The position numbers and the translations under genes were made by a program. From contig NZ_AYMU01000007.1 in NCBI RefSeq assembly GCF_000633395.1, positions 186,001-250,000 of the forward strand: 64,000 nt of DNA. The letters are read 5' to 3'. The stretch comes from Pseudomonas sp. PH1b. GTDB taxonomy: Bacteria; Pseudomonadota; Gammaproteobacteria; Pseudomonadales; Pseudomonadaceae. Positions within the stretch are counted from its first letter, which is position 1, and each line of letters opens with the position of its first letter. The notes under the pieces were generated by a model. The model saw only the letters and a program-made list of their open reading frames with translations. It made no database searches and was not told the origin of the DNA. This document shows, piece after piece, positions 52,316 through 61,989 of this stretch.

Positions 52316-52351
52316 GTTCACCTCGACATCTTGGTTGTCTGTGTGGGCCTC

Positions 52352-52396
52352 TTCGCCGGCGAGCCGGCTCCTACAGGAGCGGGCTTGCCGGCGCGG
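52352..52396. repeat. Close inverted REP pair between xdhB and xdhC
   Basis: TTCGCCGGCGAGCCGGCTCC from 52352 runs into CTACAGGAGCGGGCTTGCCG ending at about 52396; the two REPs meet at CTCCTACAGGAG with no spacer. The class is the same as at 34502-34584. It lies within the xdhABC operon. Confidence 0.82.
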
Positions 52397-52400
52397 ACCG

Positions 52401-54800
52401 TTACAGCGGCGCCAGCTCGGCTTGCGGGTCCGTGGTTCTGGTCACCTGCAAGCGGCGCATCTGTTCGCAGCCCCACAACACCCGTTCCGGAGTGGCCGGC
52501 GCATCGATCTGCGGCTGATGCCGGTAGTCGCCGAGGCTGGCCACCGCGTCCTTGATCGCACACCAGGCGGCGATGCCGAGCATGAACGGCGGCTCGCCCA
52601 CGGCCTTGGAATGGAACACCGTGTCCTCGGGGTTCTTGCGGTTCTCCACCAGCTTGACCCGCAAATCCGGGGGCATGTCCGCCACCGCCGGGATCTTGTA
52701 GCTGGCCGGACCATTGGTCATCAGCTTGCCCTTGGCATTCCACACCAGCTCCTCGGTGGTCAGCCAGCCCATGCCCTGGATGTAGCCGCCCTCGACCTGG
52801 CCGATGTCGATGGCCGGGTTCAGCGAGGCGCCGACGTCATGCAGGATGTCGGTGCGCAGCATCTTGTACTCGCCGGTCAGGGTGTCGACTATCACCTCGG
52901 CGCAGGCCGCACCAAAGGCGAAGTAGTAGAACGGCCGGCCCCGGGCCTGGGCGCGGTCATAGTAGATTTTCGGGGTCTTGTAGAAACCGGTGCTGGACAG
53001 CGACACCTGGGCGAAATACGCCTGCTGGATCAGTTCCTCGAAGGTCAGGATATGGTCGCGCACGCGCACATGACCGTTGTGGAACTCCACATCTTCCTCG
53101 CTGACCTGGTACTTGCGCGCGGCGAACTCCACCAGGCGGGTCTTGATGGTCTGCGCGGCATTCTGCGCGGCCTTGCCGTTCAGGTCGGCACCGCTGGATG
53201 CGGCGGTGGGCGAGGTGTTGGGCACCTTGTCGGTGTTGGTGGCGGTGATCTGCACCCGGTCGATATCGACCTGGAACACTTCGGCCACCACTTGCGCCAC
53301 CTTGATGTTCAGGCCCTGGCCCATCTCGGTGCCGCCATGGTTCAGGTGGATGCTGCCGTCGGTGTAGACGTGGATCAGCGCGCCGGCCTGGTTGAGGAAG
53401 CTGGCGGTGAAGGAAATGCCGAACTTCACCGGGGTCAGCGCCAGGCCTTTCTTGAGGATCGGGCTGTTGGCGTTGTACCGGCGGATGGCTTCGCGGCGCT
53501 CGGCGTACTGGCTGCTGGCTTCCAGCTCGGCGGTCATTTCCTCGAGCATGTTGTGCTCGACGGTCTGGTAGTAGTGGGTGACGTTGCGCTCGGTCTTGCC
53601 GTAGTAGTTGGCCTTGCGCACGGCCAGCGGGTCCAGGGCCAGGTGCCGGGCGATGGCGTCCATCACTTCCTCGATGGCAACCATGCCCTGGGGGCCGCCG
53701 AAGCCACGGTAGGCAGTGTTCGAGGCGGTGTTGGTCTTGCAGCGATGGCCGTTGATGGTGGCGTCGCCCAGGTAGTAGGAGTTGTCAGCGTGGAACATCG
53801 CCCGGTCGACGATGGACGCCGAGAGGTCCGGCGAGCAGCCGCAGTTGCCCGCCAGTTCCAGTTGGATGCCGTGCAGGCGGCCGCTGCCGTCGAAGCCCAC
53901 GTCGTACTCGACATAGAAGGGGTGACGCTTGCCGGTCATCAGCATGTCCTCGACCCGTGGCAGGCGCATCTTGGTGGGCTGGCCAGTCAGGCGTGCCACT
54001 ACCGCGCACAGGCAGGCAGGGCTGGCGGCCTGGGTTTCCTTGCCACCGAAGCCGCCCCCCATGCGGCGCATGTCGACCACGACCTTGTTCATCGACACGT
54101 CCAGCACTTCCGCCACCAGCTTCTGCACTTCGGTGGGGTTCTGGGTCGAGCAGTAGACGATCATGCCGCCGTCCTCGGTGGGCATCACCGAGGAAATCTG
54201 GGTTTCCAGGTAGAAGTGTTCCTGGCCGCCGATGTGCAGGGTGCCCTGGATCCGATGCTCGGCACTGGCCAGGGCGCTGGCCGAGTCGCCGCGCTGGTGG
54301 GTGTGGCTGTCGAGCACGAAGTGGCGCTTGCGCAGGGCCTCGACCACATCCAGTACTGGCTCCAGGTCTTCGTACTCGATGACCGCGGCCATGGCCGCCT
54401 TGCGCGCGGTTTCCAGGTCCCTGGCCGCGACCGCCATGACCGGCTGGCCGACGAACTGCACGGTATCGATGGCCAGCAACGGATCGCCGGGCAGCAGCGG
54501 GCCGATGTCCTTGAGGCCGGGAATGTCTTCGTGGGTAATGGCGATGCGCACCCCTTCGAAGGCGTAGCAGGGCGCGGTGTCGATGCTGATGATCCGGGCG
54601 TGGGCGCGATCCGACATCCGTGCATAGACGTGCAGTTGGTTGGGGAATTCCAGGCGGTCGTCGATGTACAGCGCTTCACCGGACACGTGTTTGTCGGCGC
54701 TGTCGTGCTTGACGCTGCGGCCGACGCCGGTGGTCAGCTCCTGATGAAACAGGGCCGTCAGTTCGGCTTGGGTCTTCTCGACTTTGTGATGATTAGACAT
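52401..54800 (-). CDS. xdhB: Xanthine dehydrogenase, molybdopterin-binding subunit
   Basis: A 799-residue subunit that hydroxylates hypoxanthine and xanthine to urate at the Mo centre. HVSGEALYIDDRLEFPNQLH opens the family domain. GGGFGGKETQAA, YRGFGGPQGM and EMGQGLNIKVAQV are Mo-cofactor/substrate loops; the catalytic Glu is in KAVGEPPFMLG near the C-terminus. It overlaps xdhA by 8 bp (ATGTCTAA), so expression is coupled. Length matches bacterial XdhB. Confidence 0.96.
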   Translation of the reverse strand: MSNHHKVEKTQAELTALFHQELTTGVGRSVKHDSADKHVSGEALYIDDRLEFPNQLHVYARMSDRAHARIISIDTAPCYAFEGVRIAITHEDIPGLKDIGPLLPGDPLLAIDTVQFVGQPVMAVAARDLETARKAAMAAVIEYEDLEPVLDVVEALRKRHFVLDSHTHQRGDSASALASAEHRIQGTLHIGGQEHFYLETQISSVMPTEDGGMIVYCSTQNPTEVQKLVAEVLDVSMNKVVVDMRRMGGGFGGKETQAASPACLCAVVARLTGQPTKMRLPRVEDMLMTGKRHPFYVEYDVGFDGSGRLHGIQLELAGNCGCSPDLSASIVDRAMFHADNSYYLGDATINGHRCKTNTASNTAYRGFGGPQGMVAIEEVMDAIARHLALDPLAVRKANYYGKTERNVTHYYQTVEHNMLEEMTAELEASSQYAERREAIRRYNANSPILKKGLALTPVKFGISFTASFLNQAGALIHVYTDGSIHLNHGGTEMGQGLNIKVAQVVAEVFQVDIDRVQITATNTDKVPNTSPTAASSGADLNGKAAQNAAQTIKTRLVEFAARKYQVSEEDVEFHNGHVRVRDHILTFEELIQQAYFAQVSLSSTGFYKTPKIYYDRAQARGRPFYYFAFGAACAEVIVDTLTGEYKMLRTDILHDVGASLNPAIDIGQVEGGYIQGMGWLTTEELVWNAKGKLMTNGPASYKIPAVADMPPDLRVKLVENRKNPEDTVFHSKAVGEPPFMLGIAAWCAIKDAVASLGDYRHQPQIDAPATPERVLWGCEQMRRLQVTRTTDPQAELAPL

Positions 54801-56247
54801 AAGCGGTCACCCGGGTCTCGATGTGCGGTGCATGCAGTTCGATGAAGTATTTGCGCAGCAGGTTCTGCGCGCTCAGCAGGCGGTATTCCTTGCTCGCGCG
54901 AAAGTCCGAGAGCGGGGTGAAATCTTGCGCCAGGGCGGCGCAGGCGCGTTCGACGGTGGCCTGGTTCCAGGGCGCCCCGAGCAGCGCGGCCTCACAGCTC
55001 TTGGCCCGTTTCGGGATCGCCGCCATGCCGCCAAAGGCGATGCAGGCGTCGCTGACCATGCCGTTTTCAATGCGCAGGTTGAAGGCTGCACAGACCGCAG
55101 AGATATCGTCATCCAGGCGCTTGGACACCTTGTAGGCGCGAAACAGCCGTTCGGCGCGGGCCCGCGGCACGATGATCTTTTCGATGAACTCGCTGTCCTG
55201 GCGGGCGGTGACCCGGTAGTCGATGAAATAGTCTTCCAGGGCCAGGGTGCGCCGCACCTCGCCCTTGCGCAGGACGATCTGCGCGCCGAGGGCGATCAGC
55301 AGCGGTGGCGAGTCGCCGATGGGCGAAGCGTTGCCGATGTTGCCCCCCAGGGTGCCCTGATTGCGGATCTGCAGCGAAGCGAAGCGCTGCAGCAGTTCGC
55401 CGAAGTCCGGGTACTCGGCGCGCAGCGCGTCATAGCAATCGGTGAGGGGGGTGGCCGCGCCGATTTCCAGGCGATCGTCGAAGTGTTCGATGCGTTTCAT
55501 TTCGGCAATGTTGCCGACGTAGATCATCACCGGCAGGGTGCGGTGGAACTGGGTCACCTCCAGCGCCAGGTCGGTGCCGCCGGCCAGCAGGCGGGCCTGC
55601 GGGTAGGCGTCGTAGAGGTCGGCCAGGTCGGCCACGGTCAGCGGCACCAGGCAGCGCTTGTCGCCGCTGTTGAGCTCGCCAGTGTCCTTGGGGGCGATGG
55701 CCTTGAGGCGGCTGATGGTCTCGGCCTGACGACTGTCGAACTGATCGGCCTGCTGGCCGCAGCAGGACTGCTCGGCGGCGGCCAGGATCGGCCGGTAGCC
55801 GGTGCAGCGACACAGGTTGCCGGCCAGGGCTTCATGGGCCTTGTGGCTGTCGGGTTCGGTGCTGTTCTTCTGCAGGGCGAACAGCGACATGACGAAGCCC
55901 GGGGTGCAGAAGCCGCATTGCGAGCCGTGGCAATCGACCATGGCCTGTTGCACGCTGTGCAATTGCCCCTGGTGCTTGAGGCCTTCAACGCTGATCAATT
56001 GCTTGCCGTGCAGGGACGAGACGAAGGTCAGGCACGAGTTGAGGCTGCGATAGCGCATGGTTTCGACGCCGTGCGCGTCCACCTGCAACTCGCCGACCAC
56101 CACGGTGCAGGCGCCACAGTCACCGCTGGCACAGCCTTCTTTGGTACCGGATTTGCCCAGGTGCTCGCGCAGGTAGTTGAGCACGGTCAGGTTCGGGTCC
56201 AGGGCGTGCTCGCTGCGGAGTTCCTGGTTGAGTAAAAACTGGATCAC
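54793..56247 (-). CDS. xdhA: Xanthine dehydrogenase, Fe-S/FAD subunit
   Basis: A 484-residue subunit with two [2Fe-2S] clusters and FAD. The plant-type cluster ligands are CASGDCGACTVVVG, and NSCLTF; the second cluster is CGFCTPGFVMS and NLCRCTGYRPIL. The FAD domain contains RLLAGGTDLALEVTQ and GGNIGNASPIGDSPP. It passes electrons from XdhB to NAD. The start is GTG at 56247 (MIQFLLNQELRSEHALDP). It is the first gene of xdhABC-guaD and divergent from a GntR gene. Confidence 0.96.
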   Translation of the reverse strand: MIQFLLNQELRSEHALDPNLTVLNYLREHLGKSGTKEGCASGDCGACTVVVGELQVDAHGVETMRYRSLNSCLTFVSSLHGKQLISVEGLKHQGQLHSVQQAMVDCHGSQCGFCTPGFVMSLFALQKNSTEPDSHKAHEALAGNLCRCTGYRPILAAAEQSCCGQQADQFDSRQAETISRLKAIAPKDTGELNSGDKRCLVPLTVADLADLYDAYPQARLLAGGTDLALEVTQFHRTLPVMIYVGNIAEMKRIEHFDDRLEIGAATPLTDCYDALRAEYPDFGELLQRFASLQIRNQGTLGGNIGNASPIGDSPPLLIALGAQIVLRKGEVRRTLALEDYFIDYRVTARQDSEFIEKIIVPRARAERLFRAYKVSKRLDDDISAVCAAFNLRIENGMVSDACIAFGGMAAIPKRAKSCEAALLGAPWNQATVERACAALAQDFTPLSDFRASKEYRLLSAQNLLRKYFIELHAPHIETRVTAYV

Positions 56248-56306
56248 GGAAGGCCTCGCAAACTCATTATTGTTGTTAAGCGACGTGAGCCGAATTTAGT
56301 CATGTC

Positions 56307-56320
56307 TGACTTTTCGGTCA
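56307..56320. promoter_or_regulatory. Operator-like site 1: TGAC-N6-GTCA
   Basis: TGACTTTTCGGTCA, 60 bp before the xdhA start. It has the same arms and spacing as the site at 56330-56343, with starts 23 bp apart (about two helical turns). Confidence 0.6.
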
Positions 56321-56329
56321 ATGATTTTC

Positions 56330-56343
56330 TGACTTTAAGGTCA
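56330..56343. promoter_or_regulatory. Operator-like site 2: TGAC-N6-GTCA
   Basis: TGACTTTAAGGTCA; the symmetry extends outward as TTTTC and GGAAAA, making it the better of the two sites. It probably binds the divergent GntR regulator. Confidence 0.6.
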
Positions 56344-56627
56344 GGAAAATTCATCGCCCAACAATTCAAGTATGACCAAGATCCTCGCAACCGCTGCCGA
56401 AGGCGCCCAGAAGCGACGCAGGGTCGTTGGCGGTCGCTGGTTTGTCCCAGCCTTCGGTTGTGATCACGCGCTTGCCCGCTGCCGCTCGATTAACCCGGGA
56501 ACGGCGGCCCGGCGGCCAGTTATTTGCGTGTTTCATGGCAAAAACCGCCCTTGGGGCACTCCGCCATGACCTAGCAATTGCGCTACACTGCGCGGCTTGT
56601 GCCGATTAAAGATTTTGAAGGAAAACC

Positions 56628-57287
56628 ATGACGTTCAAGGCGCCGGACAGCCTCGCCGAGCAGATTGCTCACCACCTCGCCGAACGTATCATTCGCGGGG
56701 ATCTCAAGCCTGGGGAGCGCATTCAGGAACAGAAGGTCACCTTGGCCCTCAATGTCAGCCGTGGTTCGGTTCGCGAGGCCTTGCTGATTCTCGAGCGTCG
56801 CCATCTGATCGCCATCCTGCCGCGCCGTGGCGCCCACGTGACCGAGCTCACCGAGCACAAGGTCCGCAGCCTCTGTACCCTGATGAGCGAATTGTACATT
56901 CTGCTGGGCAACTCAGTCGCCAGCGGCTGGGCGCTGCAAAGCGACATGGCGCCATTCCTGCAGATCCAGCAGCGCCTGGAAGGGGCCTACGCACGCCAGG
57001 ATATCCGGGCCTTCGTCGAAGACAGCTTCAGTGTGATGCGCGCGGCCTATCCCTTCGCCAACAACCCTTACCTGCAGGAAACCGTCGAGAACCTGCAGCC
57101 GGCCATGAGCCGCGCCTATTACTTGGCGCTGGATCAGCGCAAGGCGTCGATGAGCGAATACCTGGAGCTGTTCGAGCAGTTGCTGGCCGCTGTCCTGGCC
57201 CGTGACCTGCCGCAGATTCGCCAGGTGCTGACGGCCTACGCCCAGCGCAGCAGCGAACTGGTGGTATCTGCGTTGGCGGATGCGTAA
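56628..57287 (+). CDS. GntR family regulator, divergent from xdhA
   Basis: A 219-residue GntR/FCD protein. The winged helix is at about 8-75 (ERIQEQKVTLALNVSRGSVR, EALLILERRHLIAILPRRGA), with a helical effector domain after (about 80-210). Its position opposite xdhABC-guaD suggests it controls purine breakdown. Its stop codon lies 2 bp before the smc GTG start, so it may also influence smc expression by read-through or coupling. GAAGGAAAA precedes the ATG. Confidence 0.88.
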   Translation: MTFKAPDSLAEQIAHHLAERIIRGDLKPGERIQEQKVTLALNVSRGSVREALLILERRHLIAILPRRGAHVTELTEHKVRSLCTLMSELYILLGNSVASGWALQSDMAPFLQIQQRLEGAYARQDIRAFVEDSFSVMRAAYPFANNPYLQETVENLQPAMSRAYYLALDQRKASMSEYLELFEQLLAAVLARDLPQIRQVLTAYAQRSSELVVSALADA

Positions 57288-57289
57288 AC

Positions 57290-60200
57290 GTGCGACTCAA
57301 GTGCATCAAGCTGGCGGGGTTCAAGTCCTTCGTCGATCCGACCACGGTGAACTTCCCCAGTAACATGGCGGCGGTGGTCGGGCCCAATGGCTGCGGCAAG
57401 TCGAACATCATCGACGCCGTGCGCTGGGTGATGGGCGAAAGCTCGGCGAAAAACCTGCGCGGCGAGTCGATGACCGACGTCATCTTCAATGGCTCCACCA
57501 GCCGCAAGCCCGTGAGCCAGGCCAGCATCGAACTGGTGTTCGACAACTCCAACGGCACCCTGGTGGGCGAGTACGCCGCCTATGCGGAAATCTCCATCCG
57601 CCGCAAGGTGACCCGCGACAGCCAGAACAGCTATTTCCTCAACGGCGCCAAGTGCCGCCGGCGGGATATCACCGATATCTTCCTGGGTACCGGCCTGGGG
57701 CCGCGCAGCTACTCGATCATCGAGCAGGGCATGATCTCCAAGCTGATCGAGGCCAAGCCCGAGGATTTGCGCAACTTCATCGAGGAAGCGGCAGGCATCT
57801 CCAAGTACAAGGAGCGCCGGCGCGAGACGGAAAACCGCATCCGCCGCACCCACGAAAACCTGGCGCGCCTGACCGACCTGCGCGAAGAACTGGAGCGCCA
57901 GCTCGAACGCCTGCACCGCCAGGCCCAGGCCGCCGAGAAGTATCAGGAATACAAGGCCGAGGAGCGTCAGCTCAAGGCGCAACTGTCGGCCCTGCGTTGG
58001 CAGGCATTGAATGAACAGGTCGGCCAGCGCGAGTCGGTGATCGGCAGCCAGGAAGTCAGCTTCGAGGCCCTGGTGGCCGAGCAGCGCAATGCCGACGCGG
58101 CCATCGAGCGCTTTCGCGACGGCCACCACGAATTGTCCGAGCGCTTCAATCTGGTGCAGGGGCGCTTCTACTCGGTGGGCGGCGATATCGCCCGGGTCGA
58201 GCAGAGCATTCAGCACGGCCAGCAGCGCTTGCGCCAGTTGCAGGATGACCTCAAGGAAGCCGAGCGCGCGCGCCTGGAAACCGAATCGCACCTGGGCCAC
58301 GACCGCACCTTGTTGGCGACCCTGGGGGAAGAGCTGGCGATGCTCGAACCCGAGCAGGAAGTCACCGCCGCCGCTGCCGAGGAAGCCGCCGCGACCCTGG
58401 AAGACGCTGAAACCACCATGCACGGCTGGCAAGAGCAGTGGGACGCCTTCAACCTGAGTTCCGCCGAACCGCGGCGCCAGGCGGAAGTGCAGCAGTCGCG
58501 GATCCAGCAACTCGAAGGCAGCATGGAGCGGCTCTCCGAGCGCCAGCGGCGTCTGGGGGAGGAGCGCGAGCTGCTCTCGGCCGATCCGGAAGATGCGGCG
58601 ATTCTCGAACTCAATGAACAACTGTCCGCCAGCGAGGCGACCCTGGAAGACCTGCAGGCCAGTGAGGAGTCCCAGGTCGAGCGCCTGGAGCAACTGCGCC
58701 AGCAATTGCAGCAGGCGACCCAGGCGCAGCAGCAGGCCCAGGGTGAATTGCAGCGGCTCAACGGCCGGCTGGCCTCCCTGGAAGCCTTGCAGCAGGCCGC
58801 GCTGGATCCTGGCACCGGCACCGCCGAATGGTTGCGTGATCAGCAGTTGGCCGAGCGTCCGCGTCTGGCCGATGGCATGCACGTGGAAGCGGGGTGGGAG
58901 TTGGCGGTGGAAACCGTGCTCGGCGCCGATCTGCAGGCGGTGCTGGTGGATGATTTTGCCGGCATCGACCTGGCGGGCTTCCAGCAGGGTGACCTGCGCT
59001 TGCTGAGCCTGCAGGGGGATGCGTCGCGCATGCCCGGGAGCTTGTTGGACAAGGTGCAATCCGCAGTGGATCTGTCGCCCTGGCTGGGGCAGGTCAAACC
59101 GGTGGAAAACCTCGAGCAGGCCCTGGCCCTGCGTGGGCAACTGGCATCTGGACAGAGCCTGATCAGCCGCGATGGGTACTGGGTGGGCCGGCATTTTCTG
59201 CGGGTGCGCCGCGCCAGTGAAGCGGAAAGTGGCGTGTTGGCGCGGGGGCAGGAAATCCAGCAATTGACCCTGGAGCGCGATGAGCTCGAAGCCCGTGTCG
59301 AGGCCCTGGAAAGCCAATTGCTCAACCTGCGGGCCCAGCAGCGCCAGCAGGAGAACGGTCGCGAACATCTGCGCCGTCTGCTGCAGGACGAGGCTCGCCA
59401 GCAGGGTGAGTTGAAAGCCCGGCTGTCTGCCGGCAAGGCCAAGGCCGAACAGTTGAGCCTGCGGCGCACCCGTCTCGATGAAGAGCTGGTGGAGCTTGGC
59501 GAGCAGCGTGAGCTGGAACACGAACAGATTGGCGAGGCGCGCCTGCAGTTGCAGGACGCCCTCGACAGCATGGCGCTGGATACCGAGCAGCGTGAGCTGC
59601 TGCTGGCCCAGCGTGACAGCCTGCGCGAGCGCCTGGATCGGGTGCGCCAGGAGGCGCGCCAGCACAAGGACCATGCACATCAGTTGGCAGTGCGCATGGG
59701 CTCGCTCAAGGCCCAGCATGACTCCACCCGGCAGGCCCTGGAGCGCCTGGAACAGCAGTCCGAGCGCCTGACCGAGAAGCGCGAACAGCTCAACCTCAAC
59801 CTGGAGGAGGGCGAGGCGCCGCTGGAGGAGTTGCGTCTCAAGCTTGAAGAGCTGCTGGAAAAACGCATGACCGTGGACGTCGAGCTCAAGACCGCGCAAA
59901 TCGCCATGGAGGATGCCGACCGGGAGCTGCGTGATGCCGAGAAGCGCCGTAGCCAGGCCGAACAGCAGTCGCAGTTGATCCGCGGTCAGCTCGAGCAGCA
60001 GCGCATGGAGTGGCAGGCCCTGAGCGTGCGCCGCAAGACTCTGCAGGAGCAGTTGCTGGCCGATGGTTACGATCTCGACGGAGTGCTGGCAACGCTGACC
60101 GGGGAGGCCAGCGAGCAGGCCGCCGAAGAGGAGCTGGAGCGTATTGCCGCGCGGATCCAGCGCTTGGGTGCGATCAACCTGGCGGCCATCGACGAGTACC

Positions 60201-60778
60201 AGCAGCAGTCCGAGCGCAAGCGTTATCTGGATGCCCAGGACGCGGATCTGGTGGAGGCCCTGGAAACCCTGGAAAACGTGATTCGCAAGATCGACAAGGA
60301 AACCCGTAATCGATTCAAGGATACCTTTGATCAGATTAACGGCGGTTTGCAGGCACTCTTTCCAAAAGTTTTCGGTGGTGGCAGCGCTTATTTGGAACTG
60401 ACGGGCGAAGATTTACTCGATACAGGGGTGACGATCATGGCGCGTCCTCCGGGGAAGAAGAACAGCACCATTCATTTGCTCTCCGGTGGTGAGAAAGCAT
60501 TGACCGCACTGGCCTTGGTGTTTGCCATCTTCAAATTGAATCCGGCGCCGTTCTGCATGCTTGACGAAGTTGACGCACCGCTGGATGACGCTAACGTTGG
60601 ACGCTATGCCCGGTTGGTTAAAGAGATGTCGCAGACGGTGCAGTTCATCTATATCACCCACAACAAGATCGCCATGGAAATGGCTGATCAGTTGATGGGC
60701 GTGACGATGCATGAGCCCGGTTGTTCGCGCCTGGTGGCAGTGGATGTCGAGGAGGCGATGGCGATGGTGGACGCCTGA
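57290..60778 (+). CDS. smc: Chromosome segregation protein SMC
   Basis: A 1162-residue SMC ATPase that compacts and segregates the chromosome with ScpAB. Walker A GPNGCGKSN is at 31-39. Two long coiled coils (about 170-500 and 650-1000; rich in LEQLRQQL-type heptads) flank a hinge (about 515-640, MHVEAGWELAVETVLGADLQ). The C-terminal head has the signature LLSGGEKALTALAL and Walker B FCMLDEVDAPLDD. The start is GTG at 57290, 2 bp after the GntR stop. GntR-smc-zipA-ligA order is conserved in Pseudomonas. Confidence 0.97.
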   Translation: MRLKCIKLAGFKSFVDPTTVNFPSNMAAVVGPNGCGKSNIIDAVRWVMGESSAKNLRGESMTDVIFNGSTSRKPVSQASIELVFDNSNGTLVGEYAAYAEISIRRKVTRDSQNSYFLNGAKCRRRDITDIFLGTGLGPRSYSIIEQGMISKLIEAKPEDLRNFIEEAAGISKYKERRRETENRIRRTHENLARLTDLREELERQLERLHRQAQAAEKYQEYKAEERQLKAQLSALRWQALNEQVGQRESVIGSQEVSFEALVAEQRNADAAIERFRDGHHELSERFNLVQGRFYSVGGDIARVEQSIQHGQQRLRQLQDDLKEAERARLETESHLGHDRTLLATLGEELAMLEPEQEVTAAAAEEAAATLEDAETTMHGWQEQWDAFNLSSAEPRRQAEVQQSRIQQLEGSMERLSERQRRLGEERELLSADPEDAAILELNEQLSASEATLEDLQASEESQVERLEQLRQQLQQATQAQQQAQGELQRLNGRLASLEALQQAALDPGTGTAEWLRDQQLAERPRLADGMHVEAGWELAVETVLGADLQAVLVDDFAGIDLAGFQQGDLRLLSLQGDASRMPGSLLDKVQSAVDLSPWLGQVKPVENLEQALALRGQLASGQSLISRDGYWVGRHFLRVRRASEAESGVLARGQEIQQLTLERDELEARVEALESQLLNLRAQQRQQENGREHLRRLLQDEARQQGELKARLSAGKAKAEQLSLRRTRLDEELVELGEQRELEHEQIGEARLQLQDALDSMALDTEQRELLLAQRDSLRERLDRVRQEARQHKDHAHQLAVRMGSLKAQHDSTRQALERLEQQSERLTEKREQLNLNLEEGEAPLEELRLKLEELLEKRMTVDVELKTAQIAMEDADRELRDAEKRRSQAEQQSQLIRGQLEQQRMEWQALSVRRKTLQEQLLADGYDLDGVLATLTGEASEQAAEEELERIAARIQRLGAINLAAIDEYQQQSERKRYLDAQDADLVEALETLENVIRKIDKETRNRFKDTFDQINGGLQALFPKVFGGGSAYLELTGEDLLDTGVTIMARPPGKKNSTIHLLSGGEKALTALALVFAIFKLNPAPFCMLDEVDAPLDDANVGRYARLVKEMSQTVQFIYITHNKIAMEMADQLMGVTMHEPGCSRLVAVDVEEAMAMVDA

Positions 60779-60838
60779 GTCCAGGGCGACTGAGGCGACT
60801 GTTGGGGGCAAGTCGGGGGATTTTCCCCATTGTCAGGT

Positions 60839-60860
60839 GGGCCAATCGATATATTGGCCC
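60839..60860 (+). terminator. Hairpin after smc
   Basis: GGGCCAAT (60839-60846) pairs with ATTGGCCC (60853-60860). A smaller GGGGATTTTCCCC hairpin lies just before, near 60816-60828. No T-tract follows, so termination is uncertain; the region also holds the zipA promoter. Confidence 0.45.
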
Positions 60861-61035
60861 TAGGCATTGCGACAGACGGTGTAAAGTTGCCTTTGGTCGT
60901 GCTAGTTTAATGTCAATTTTTCCTATGCGTGGGCAAAACGCCATTCAGAACATAGAGTTGGCGCCACGTTTTAAAGCGGTTTGCAGATTGTAAACCCCTT
61001 ATTTTTCAGCATTTTTTATAGAGGCACGGGATTAC

Positions 61036-61890
61036 ATGGAAATCGGTCTGCGCGAGTGGCTGATCGTCATCGGCATCATTGTTATCGCCGGTATTCTTTT
61101 TGATGGCTGGCGGCGTATGCGCGGCGGCAAGGGGAAGTTGAAATTCCGTCTTGATCGAAGTCTTTCCAATCTGCCTGACGATGAAAACGGCGGTGCCGAA
61201 TTGCTGGGTCCGCCACGAGTGCTGGATACCCATAAAGAGCCGCAACTGGACGAGCATGACCTGCCGTCGGTGAGCATGCCCGCGCGTGAGCCACGAGAAG
61301 GCTCTTCCAAGCGCGGCAAGCGTGGTGGCGAACCGCACCAAGGCGACCTCAACCTGGACCTGGATCTGGACAGCGGCCCGAGCTTCAGCAGCCGTGACGA
61401 TGACTTCCCGGCTGACGAAGGCAAGTCCGCAGCCCATAGCGACAAGGAACAACCGCAAGCCGAAGAAGTGCTGGTGATCAGTGTGATCTGCCGCGACGCT
61501 GCGGGCTTCAAGGGCCCGGCGCTGTTGCAGAACATTCTTGAAAGCGGCCTGCGTTTTGGCGAGATGGATATTTTCCACCGCCACGAAAGCATGGCCGGCA
61601 ACGGCGAAGTGCTGTTCTCCATGGCCAACGCGGTCAAGCCTGGGGTGTTCGATCTGGATGACATCGACCATTTCAGCACGCCGGCCGTGAGCTTCTTCCT
61701 CGGCCTGCCGGGCCCGCGTCATCCCAAGCAGGCCTTCGACGTGATGGTGGCCGCGGCGCGCAAGCTGTCCCAGGAGCTCAATGGTGAACTCAAGGACGAC
61801 CAGCGCAGCGTGCTGACCGCCCAGACCATCGAGCATTACCGCCAGCGCATTGTCGAATTCGAGCGCCGCGCCCTGACCCAGAAGCGCTAA
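61036..61890 (+). CDS. zipA: Cell division protein ZipA
   Basis: A 284-residue bitopic inner-membrane protein that tethers FtsZ to the membrane. The N-terminal helix [19 protein letters not shown] is at about 7-25. A charged linker (about 30-140, with KRGKRGGEP and the Asp/Leu run LNLDLDLD) leads to the C-terminal FtsZ-binding domain (about 145-284; [39 protein letters not shown]). The length is near the Pseudomonas norm. Confidence 0.95.
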   Translation: MEIGLREWLIVIGIIVIAGILFDGWRRMRGGKGKLKFRLDRSLSNLPDDENGGAELLGPPRVLDTHKEPQLDEHDLPSVSMPAREPREGSSKRGKRGGEPHQGDLNLDLDLDSGPSFSSRDDDFPADEGKSAAHSDKEQPQAEEVLVISVICRDAAGFKGPALLQNILESGLRFGEMDIFHRHESMAGNGEVLFSMANAVKPGVFDLDDIDHFSTPAVSFFLGLPGPRHPKQAFDVMVAAARKLSQELNGELKDDQRSVLTAQTIEHYRQRIVEFERRALTQKR

Positions 61891-61900
61891 GCTTCAACAG

Positions 61901-61927
61901 CCGGCCCCTCCAGTAGGGGCCGGTTCA
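61901..61927 (+). terminator. Terminator 1 after zipA
   Basis: CCGGCCCCT (61901-61909) pairs with AGGGGCCGG (61915-61923), followed by TTCATT; 10 nt past the zipA stop. Confidence 0.75.
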
Positions 61928-61958
61928 TTAGCGAAGTCTTTGCCCCCATCTTCAGATC

Positions 61959-61980
61959 GAGCAGCCTAGGCTGCTCTTTT
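61959..61980 (+). terminator. Terminator 2, just before ligA
   Basis: A perfect 18-bp palindrome GAGCAGCCTAGGCTGCTC (61959-61976) followed by TTTT, ending 18 nt before the ligA start. No promoter is evident between it and ligA, so ligA may depend on read-through or the element may act as an attenuator. Confidence 0.75.
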
Positions 61981-61989
61981 GCTTTATGA

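Larger units (their letters stand above)
56248..56627. other. Divergent control region between xdhA and the GntR gene
   Basis: 380 bp holding both promoters. The xdhA-proximal 100 bp are AT-rich and contain the two TGAC-N6-GTCA sites (56307-56320, 56330-56343). The remaining part (56380-56620) is GC-rich; no convincing gene is seen in it. Confidence 0.6.

Noticed and set aside
57236..59899. An 887-codon minus-strand open frame opposite smc
   Set aside because: Leu/Gln/Ala-rich shadow produced by the coiled-coil codons of smc.
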